Shown here piece after piece: positions 57,975 to 63,248 of a DNA stretch of 63,248 bases (positions are counted from its first letter, which is position 1; each line of letters begins with the position of its first letter). Below the pieces are notes generated by a model, which saw only the letters and a program-made list of their open reading frames with translations, was not told where the DNA came from and did not search any database. Origin of the DNA: Cytophagales bacterium (lineage in GTDB: Bacteria > Bacteroidota > Bacteroidia > Cytophagales > Thermoflexibacteraceae); the NCBI GenBank assembly GCA_013298985.1, contig JAAFJS010000007.1, positions 1-63,248 of the forward strand, read 5' to 3'. The translations under genes were made by a program, and so were the position numbers.

Positions 57975-58295
57975 ATGAAAAGCAAAGAACAAATTATAAA
58001 TAGCTTCAAGAAAATTTTAAAAGAACTTTATGGAGAAAGACTTGCAAAAATAGTTTTGTACGGTTCTTATGCACGAGGTGATTTCCATGTTGAATCTGAT
58101 ATAGACTTTTTAGTAGTTTTGAAAGATGAGAATATTACGGTAGGCGATGAAATACGATTCATCAGTCCCAAGGCACATTTACTTACCTTAGATTTTGATA
58201 TTGTGATTGCTTATTTGCCTACTACACTTAAAAAATTAGAATTTTCAAATAATCTATTTTATAGAACAATTAGAAAGGAAGGAATAGAAGTATGA
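57975..58295 (+). CDS. mntA: Minimal nucleotidyltransferase (MNT), probable antitoxin
   Basis: A 106-aa protein with the nucleotidyltransferase signature GSYARGDFHVESDIDFLVV (Gly-Ser then Asp-x-Asp). In MNT-HEPN modules this protein AMPylates and silences the HEPN partner. It overlaps the HEPN gene by 4 bp (ATGA), the usual arrangement. The gene symbol follows the MntA-HepT naming and rests on the pair, not on sequence identity. Confidence 0.85.
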   Translation: MKSKEQIINSFKKILKELYGERLAKIVLYGSYARGDFHVESDIDFLVVLKDENITVGDEIRFISPKAHLLTLDFDIVIAYLPTTLKKLEFSNNLFYRTIRKEGIEV

Positions 58296-58666
58296 GTGAA
58301 GAAATTAAAAAAATGATACAAAGAGCAGAAAGTTGCTTATCTGACGCAAGTTATAATCTCGCAGGTAGTAGATATTTGGTTGCTGTTAATCGTGCTTATT
58401 ATTGTATTTTTGATTGTTTGCAAGCATTATTACAAAGCCAAAGTATTTTTCCCAAAACGCATCAAGGTTCAAGAATAAAGTTTAACGAACTTTATATCAA
58501 AACGCAAATTTTTCCAATAGAATTGAGTCAAATCCTTGATGAAACTTTTGAGATGAGGCAAACAGCAGACTATGATTTTGATGCGGAACTTACGGAAAAA
58601 GATGCTAAAATAGCTATCGAAAATGCAAGCCGTTTTTTAGAAGTAATAAAAGGATATTTAGAATAA
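58292..58666 (+). CDS. hepT: HEPN domain protein, probable toxin of the MNT-HEPN pair
   Basis: A 124-aa helical protein of the PF05168 HEPN group: RYLVAVNRAYYCIFDCLQALL and MRQTADYDFDAELTEKDA (the R-x-x-ADY motif). The canonical RNase R-x4-6-H motif is not obvious, so activity is uncertain. It is translationally coupled to the MNT gene. Confidence 0.8.
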   Translation: MSEEIKKMIQRAESCLSDASYNLAGSRYLVAVNRAYYCIFDCLQALLQSQSIFPKTHQGSRIKFNELYIKTQIFPIELSQILDETFEMRQTADYDFDAELTEKDAKIAIENASRFLEVIKGYLE

Positions 58667-58672
58667 AACATT

Positions 58673-59293
58673 ATGATATTTAAAGAACTGATTACCAACT
58701 ATTTTAATAATCTCAAACTTTACCAAAAATGCTTCCTCATTTCTGGAGTTTTATTTAATATATTTCTTGCTTTTGGGGAATTTCTTTCAATTGAATCTTT
58801 TTTCTTGTTATTTATTTTTTTACTTTTGCCTGCTTTACTGACTTATATTTTCTCAGCAATCCCTACTGTTATTAACATCTTTTATCCTCATTCAAAACAA
58901 GAGAGAAAGCATAATTTACTTGTTTTCAATATTTTAATTTTTATTAGTTTGCTTATATTTTTCTTTCCCAAAGATATTTTTAAAGGTAAAATTATACTTA
59001 GTGCATATAATAAACAGGACTCTCCTAATGGGGGTGCTTTTTGGGTAAATTTTAGAGGTGATAGCACTTTTGAGGTAAATATTGTTTCATTCCTTGGAAC
59101 AGGAGAAACATTTGAAGGACGTTACACAATGATAAATGACGAAATAACACTTTTGAATGAGTACCCAAGGCTACCCAAAAAATTTATTATACGAAATGAG
59201 AAACTCTTTTGGATAGTGAAAATAGATGGGAAAGAACAAGAATCTCCAAGTCGTTTTTTGATAATTACAAAAAATGAGATGGATAAACTGTGA
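58673..59293 (+). CDS. Membrane protein of unknown function
   Basis: A 206-aa protein with four hydrophobic helices in the first 110 residues (for example FLISGVLFNIFLAFGEF, LLVFNILIFISLLIFFF) and an extracytoplasmic beta-rich C-terminal half (GGAFWVNFRGDSTFEVNIVSF). I recognise no family. It starts 6 bp after the HEPN gene and may share its transcript. Confidence 0.65.
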   Translation: MIFKELITNYFNNLKLYQKCFLISGVLFNIFLAFGEFLSIESFFLLFIFLLLPALLTYIFSAIPTVINIFYPHSKQERKHNLLVFNILIFISLLIFFFPKDIFKGKIILSAYNKQDSPNGGAFWVNFRGDSTFEVNIVSFLGTGETFEGRYTMINDEITLLNEYPRLPKKFIIRNEKLFWIVKIDGKEQESPSRFLIITKNEMDKL

Positions 59294-59392
59294 AATAATT
59301 TCCTAAAAACAAATAAAAAAACAATCTAACCATTTAACAATACTAACTATTTAACCATTCAACTATCTAAAAAACAACCAATTAACAAATGA

Positions 59393-59665
59393 ATGAAATA
59401 CAAACTCAACATCAATAAACCTGCGCCAGAGGAAAAGGAAATCGAGGAGTCCAAAAACTTCGGCAGGGTACTGCGCCAGTATCGCGAAAAGCGCAAAACA
59501 AATTCCCTACACAGCACCTTACTCAAGGTAAACAAGCAGTTGCCCATGCTCATCATTATGATTGTGATGATACTGGTCGCGTTTTATTTTAGCAGAGTAA
59601 TGAAAAAGTGGGAAGACAAGAAAAATCCAAAACAACAAGAGTTAAAGCAAGATTTGAAAAAATAA
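59393..59665 (+). CDS. Small single-pass membrane protein
   Basis: A 90-aa protein: a charged N-terminal 50 residues (EEKEIEESKNFGRVLRQYRE), one transmembrane helix (LPMLIIMIVMILVAFYFS) and a Lys-rich tail. The upstream 99 bp hold near-repeats of AACCATTTAAC/AACCATTCAAC but no gene. Its function is unknown. The nuclease gene starts 33 bp downstream. Confidence 0.65.
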   Translation: MKYKLNINKPAPEEKEIEESKNFGRVLRQYREKRKTNSLHSTLLKVNKQLPMLIIMIVMILVAFYFSRVMKKWEDKKNPKQQELKQDLKK

Positions 59666-59697
59666 TCATTAAATTTGCTCAAAAAAATAAGAAAGAT

Positions 59698-60528
59698 ATG
59701 CTTGGCAATTTGGACAATGAAGTGATTTTTAAAAAAGCATTTACAGACAAATTTGTGTTGGAATGTTTTGTAAGAGATTTGTTCGGAATTGATTTTGTGC
59801 CAGATAAGGTTGAAACTGAAAGACGTTTTAAGCCCAAGATAGCCCATATTGATTTCAAGTATGACATCTTTGCCCAAAGTAAAGATGAAAGAGTCATTGT
59901 GGAGATTCAGAAAATTGACTATGATTATAATTTTGACAGGTTTCTGTTATACCATAATATGGCGATAGCTGAATTGCAAAGAAGCGCGACTGAATATAAA
60001 TCTACCAAAACAGTTTATACCATTGTGGTTTGTACCGAAAAGTATGTAGCAAAAGAAAAAGATGAAACTGCCATAGAAGACGATATTTTAATACAAAATA
60101 GTAATTTATTTACCCTAAACAATGAAGAAAGAAATGTTTTTGGGCATAAACTTATTTTTTTAAATCATAATTATATCAAAAACGCTACTCCGCAGGGCTA
60201 CAAAGACTGGTTGGTATTGGTGCAAGAATCTATCAAAAATCCAGAACACCCTAATATCAATTTGGCTAATCATGGCATCAGAAAAGCGGCTGAACTAATA
60301 GATTATGAAAAATTAAGTCCAGAAGAACTTACAGAAAGCAAGAATCGCCATGCCGCAGAAAGTGCAAAAGAAGCTTATGCTACTTTTTATAAACACGAGC
60401 AAGCGATTGAAATTGCTAATAATCTGAAAAAATTAGGATTATCTGTAGCTGACATTGCCCAAGCAACGAATTTATCTGAAAAGGAGATAAAAAGGGTAGT
60501 TTTTGGAAAAATAGATATTAAGAAATGA
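59698..60528 (+). CDS. Rpn-type PD-(D/E)XK nuclease / transposase-like protein
   Basis: The start at ATG 59698 (MLGNLDNEVIFKKAF) is used; the longer frame from 59608 overlaps the small membrane protein gene. 276 aa. The nuclease core is DFKYDIFAQSKDERVIVEIQ (Asp then Glu-x-Gln), then the helix DRFLLYHNMAIAELQ. The C-terminus ends in an HTH-like stretch (LGLSVADIAQATNLSEKEI). Rpn proteins promote recombination or act in anti-phage defence; which role applies here is unknown. Confidence 0.8.
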   Translation: MLGNLDNEVIFKKAFTDKFVLECFVRDLFGIDFVPDKVETERRFKPKIAHIDFKYDIFAQSKDERVIVEIQKIDYDYNFDRFLLYHNMAIAELQRSATEYKSTKTVYTIVVCTEKYVAKEKDETAIEDDILIQNSNLFTLNNEERNVFGHKLIFLNHNYIKNATPQGYKDWLVLVQESIKNPEHPNINLANHGIRKAAELIDYEKLSPEELTESKNRHAAESAKEAYATFYKHEQAIEIANNLKKLGLSVADIAQATNLSEKEIKRVVFGKIDIKK

Positions 60529-60667
60529 CTTTCAAATTTCTAAATCCAAATTTCTAAATTAAATCATTGATTTTTAAAAATTGAATAGTAATATTGCAAA
60601 GTTTTTGATGCGAAACAACAATTTCTCACCAAAAGACAAACAGCAATCAATCAAAACAGTATTCACA

Positions 60668-62044
60668 ATGTCAGAAGTTATCCGATTAAAAAAAGGCTTT
60701 GATATAAACTTGGTCGGCAAAGCAGAGAAAAAATTAGTTGATACGATTCACCCTGATACGGTCGCACTCGTCCCTGATGATTTCATTGGCATGGGTCGCC
60801 CCAAAGTCCTTGTCCAAGAGGGCGATTTGGTAAAGGCAGGCACACCTATTTTCCTTGACAAGTCTATGGAAGAGGTCATGTTTACTGCACCTATAAGCGG
60901 TGAGGTGGTCGAAGTGAAAAGAGGTGAAAAGCGGAAACTCTTGGAAATCAAAATCTTAGCTGATAAGCAAGTTGATTATTTGGAGTTCGAACGCTATACC
61001 ATCTCCCAGCTGTCAAGCCTGACCAAAGAAGACATCATGCCCGAACTTCTCCGCAGTGGCGTGTGGGTCAATATGATTCAAAGACCGTATGCCATCATTG
61101 CTAACCCCAACGACAAGCCCAAAGCCATCTATATTTCTACTTTTGATACCAGCCCACTTGCCCCTGATTATGATTTTATTTTCAGAGGACAAGAGCAGTT
61201 TTTCCAAGCTGGGATTGATATTCTGAAGAAAATAGCTCCTCAAAACTGCCCTATCCATTTGGGAATCAATGCAAAAGCTGAGGTTTCTAAGATTTTTGGC
61301 AGTGTAAAAAATGTGGTGGTTGATAAATTTGAAGGCAAGCACCCTGCGGGCAATGTGGGCGTACAGATTCACCACACTATTCCCATCAACAAAGGAGAAA
61401 TTGTGTGGACATTGAACCCCTACGGCGTGATTCAGATTGGCAAACTTTTCTTGAATGGAGAATATGATGCTTCCAAAGTAATAGCGATTGCAGGCTCAGA
61501 AGTTAGCCAACCTCAGTATTACAAAACTTATACAGGCGCAAATATTGAGAAATACGTAAAAGACATCGTGAAAAATGACCATGTGCGCTATATTTCTGGT
61601 AACGTACTCACAGGGCATAAAATCACGAAAAACGGCAATCTGGGCTTTTATGACCAGCAACTGACTATCATTCCAGAAGGCGACAAACCGAGATTTTTCC
61701 TTTCTGATGGCTGGCTTGCGCCGACGAGTCGCTTGAGTTTTCATAAAGCACTTGGCTTGATGTCTTTCCTGAGTCCTAACAAACAGCACGTAATGGATAC
61801 AAGCCAAAACGGAGAAGAACGCGCTTTTGTGGTTACAGGCTCTTACGAAGAGGTCTTGCCAATGGACATTTTGCCCATGCACCTCATCAAATCTATTTTG
61901 GCAAACGACTATGACGGTATGGAATCTTTGGGAATTTACGAGGTAGCAGAAGAAGATTTTGCGCTTTGTGAGTTTATTGACGTTTCTAAGCAAGATTTAC
62001 AAGCCATTATCCGCAAGGGAATCACAATGATTCGAGAAAGTTGA
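60668..62044 (+). CDS. nqrA: Na+-translocating NADH:quinone reductase subunit A
   Basis: The start at ATG 60668 (MSEVIRLKKGFDINLVG) matches the family start; the 29 upstream in-frame codons are excluded. 458 aa. NqrA motifs: biotinyl-like N-terminal fold (VLVQEGDLVKAGTPIF), GEVVEVKRGEKRKLLEI, IHHTIPINKGEIVWT, and a C-terminal half with GLMSFLSPNKQH and PMDILPMHLIKSIL. It is a peripheral subunit of the Na+-pumping respiratory complex at the inner membrane. nqrB follows after 191 bp of AT-rich DNA that repeats TTATAACTCATAAC-like words. Confidence 0.96.
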   Translation: MSEVIRLKKGFDINLVGKAEKKLVDTIHPDTVALVPDDFIGMGRPKVLVQEGDLVKAGTPIFLDKSMEEVMFTAPISGEVVEVKRGEKRKLLEIKILADKQVDYLEFERYTISQLSSLTKEDIMPELLRSGVWVNMIQRPYAIIANPNDKPKAIYISTFDTSPLAPDYDFIFRGQEQFFQAGIDILKKIAPQNCPIHLGINAKAEVSKIFGSVKNVVVDKFEGKHPAGNVGVQIHHTIPINKGEIVWTLNPYGVIQIGKLFLNGEYDASKVIAIAGSEVSQPQYYKTYTGANIEKYVKDIVKNDHVRYISGNVLTGHKITKNGNLGFYDQQLTIIPEGDKPRFFLSDGWLAPTSRLSFHKALGLMSFLSPNKQHVMDTSQNGEERAFVVTGSYEEVLPMDILPMHLIKSILANDYDGMESLGIYEVAEEDFALCEFIDVSKQDLQAIIRKGITMIRES

Positions 62045-62235
62045 GTTTTTTTTAGTTATAAGTTGTTAATTATGAGTTACAAATTATTTGAACTCATCAT
62101 ATTTTTTAACTTAACTAATTACCAAAAACATTCTCGTAAAATATAATGTTTAAACATTTTAACAAAGTTATTCACAGGTTTGTATTGATACTTTTATCAT
62201 TAAAAACTTATAACTCATAACTCATAACTAATAAA

Positions 62236-63248
62236 ATGAAGTTTTTACATCACTTTTTTGAAAAACAAAAACCTATGTTCGCAAAGGGGGGGAAGTACGA
62301 AAAGTTCTTTTACCTTTTTGAGGCAGGTGAAACCTTTATGTTTACGCCTCCGACCACTACCGCCCCTCATGGCGTGCAGGTACGCGACGCAATAGACTTA
62401 AAGCGTTTGATGATGACTGTGGTTATTGCGATGACTCCATGCCTGCTCTTTGGAATGTGGAATGTAGGTCATCAGCACGCCTTAGCTTATGGCAAAGACA
62501 TGGATTTCTTTGCAAAATTTATGTTTGGTGCATGGTATGTTGTGCCTATGATTATTGTTTCTTATACGGCAGGTGGATTGGTAGAGGTCGTTTTTGCCCT
62601 GATTAGAAAGCACCCTATCAATGAAGGATTTTTGGTAACTGGTATGCTTGTACCGCTTATCTGCCCACCCACGATTCCTCTTTGGCAAATCGCTTTGGCA
62701 AATATTTTTGCGATTGTATTGGCAAAAGAAGTTTTTGGGGGAACAGGCATGAACGTACTGAACGTAGCCATGACCGCAAGAGCATTTTTATATTTTGCCT
62801 ATCCTTCACAAATCTCTGGCGACGTTTGGACAGCCACTGAAACAGGAGATGTGATTGCATTGGGTACAAAAGGATTGGTAGATGGCTACTCTGGTGCTAC
62901 TGCACTTTCTCTCGCCGCTTCCGCAGGTACACAAGGGACAGATGTGTTGCAGGCTTTTGGAAGTTCGTGGTATCCAGATTTGTTTAGTTTTGGGAATTTA
63001 TTTTGGGGTGCTATTCCTGGTTGCGTAGGCGAAACTTCTACCTTGATGGCTTTGCTTGGTGCATTAATTTTAGTAGTAACTGGCGTAGGAAGCGGTAGAA
63101 TCATTCTAAGTGTATTTGTGGGTGCGTATGTGATGGGTTGGGTATTTAGCTTATTGAGTAGTAACACTTTTGCAGATATGCCTCCTCATTATCACTTGGT
63201 GATTGGAGGGTTGGCTTTTGGTGCAGTATTTATGGCAACAGACCCTGT
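62236..63248 (+). CDS. nqrB: Na+-translocating NADH:quinone reductase subunit B, N-terminal part
   Basis: The open frame from ATG 62236 (MKFLHHFFEKQKPMF) to the right edge codes 337 residues; the C-terminus is outside the window. NqrB has about ten transmembrane helices and holds riboflavin and a covalently bound FMN. The FMN-attachment motif is visible as DGYSGATALS, with the acceptor Thr. It follows nqrA, and the rest of the nqr operon (nqrC-F) is expected to the right. Confidence 0.96.
   Translation, partial: MKFLHHFFEKQKPMFAKGGKYEKFFYLFEAGETFMFTPPTTTAPHGVQVRDAIDLKRLMMTVVIAMTPCLLFGMWNVGHQHALAYGKDMDFFAKFMFGAWYVVPMIIVSYTAGGLVEVVFALIRKHPINEGFLVTGMLVPLICPPTIPLWQIALANIFAIVLAKEVFGGTGMNVLNVAMTARAFLYFAYPSQISGDVWTATETGDVIALGTKGLVDGYSGATALSLAASAGTQGTDVLQAFGSSWYPDLFSFGNLFWGAIPGCVGETSTLMALLGALILVVTGVGSGRIILSVFVGAYVMGWVFSLLSSNTFADMPPHYHLVIGGLAFGAVFMATDP

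Noticed and set aside
59608-59697. Upstream start for the Rpn-type nuclease
   Set aside because: It would overlap the small membrane protein gene in another frame, and homologous sequence begins at MLGNLDNEVIFKKAF.

Overview
The window looks like chromosomal DNA of a Bacteroidota member, most likely of the Cytophagales type. The evidence is AT-rich intergenic DNA, no Shine-Dalgarno pattern before starts, a type IX secretion (T9SS) C-terminal sorting domain on a giant exoprotein, a TonB-dependent receptor with a carboxypeptidase-like N-terminal domain, DUF3347, HYC_CC_PP, DUF6090 and DUF5683 proteins, Na+-NQR genes, and Bacteroidota-style -7 boxes (TAnnTTTG). Genus and species cannot be fixed from the sequence. 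No rRNA, tRNA or CRISPR array was recognised.

Layout. 0-4 kb: the N-terminal half of a type IIG-like restriction-methylation enzyme running off the left edge, a GT2 glycosyltransferase, an AlbA_2 protein and a TetR regulator. A perfect 15-bp inverted repeat separates the TetR gene from the next gene. 4-9.3 kb: a 1749-aa secreted repeat protein with a T9SS tail. 9.4-23 kb: gyrA, a sterol-desaturase-type hydroxylase, a TPR histidine kinase, a serine hydrolase, a Gfo/Idh/MocA oxidoreductase and smc. 23-30 kb: a 1666-aa hybrid kinase and glyA, with palindromic repeats between genes. 30-33 kb: a lipoprotein and a small membrane protein. 33-40.3 kb: a minus-strand copper-handling cluster (HYC_CC_PP, HMA, HMA-MauE, DUF3347, multicopper oxidase with a CopB-like tail, DUF3347, TonB receptor). 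40.5-45 kb: DUF6090, trpF, a membrane LytTR regulator, a lipoprotein and a TPR protein.

45-53.4 kb is the most unusual part. A tightly coupled four-gene operon codes for a cytosine-C5 methyltransferase, a protein with an N-terminal MutL/Hsp90-like ATPase and a C-terminal histidine kinase, a receiver protein, and a small caspase/CHAT-like cysteine protease homologue. It sits between two 102-bp direct repeats that are both the 3' end of an ABC-F gene. The right copy completes the present ABC-F gene. The left copy is a displaced tail with its own stop codon. The copies differ at one synonymous base. This looks like insertion of a circular cassette into the end of a housekeeping gene, yet no recombinase is encoded inside. 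On the other side of the ABC-F gene lies a DUF262 + HEPN pair, so both flanks of this gene carry likely defence genes.

53.5-63.2 kb: a GreA/B-like protein, two genes of non-phosphorylating L-fucose breakdown (dehydrogenase, lactonase), a DUF5683 protein, a small accessory patch (Uma2 nuclease, TonB-C-like protein, MNT-HEPN toxin-antitoxin pair, membrane proteins, Rpn-type nuclease), then nqrA and the start of nqrB.

Across the window there are several unrelated families of short palindromic repeats. Four copies of one family lie in frame inside smc.
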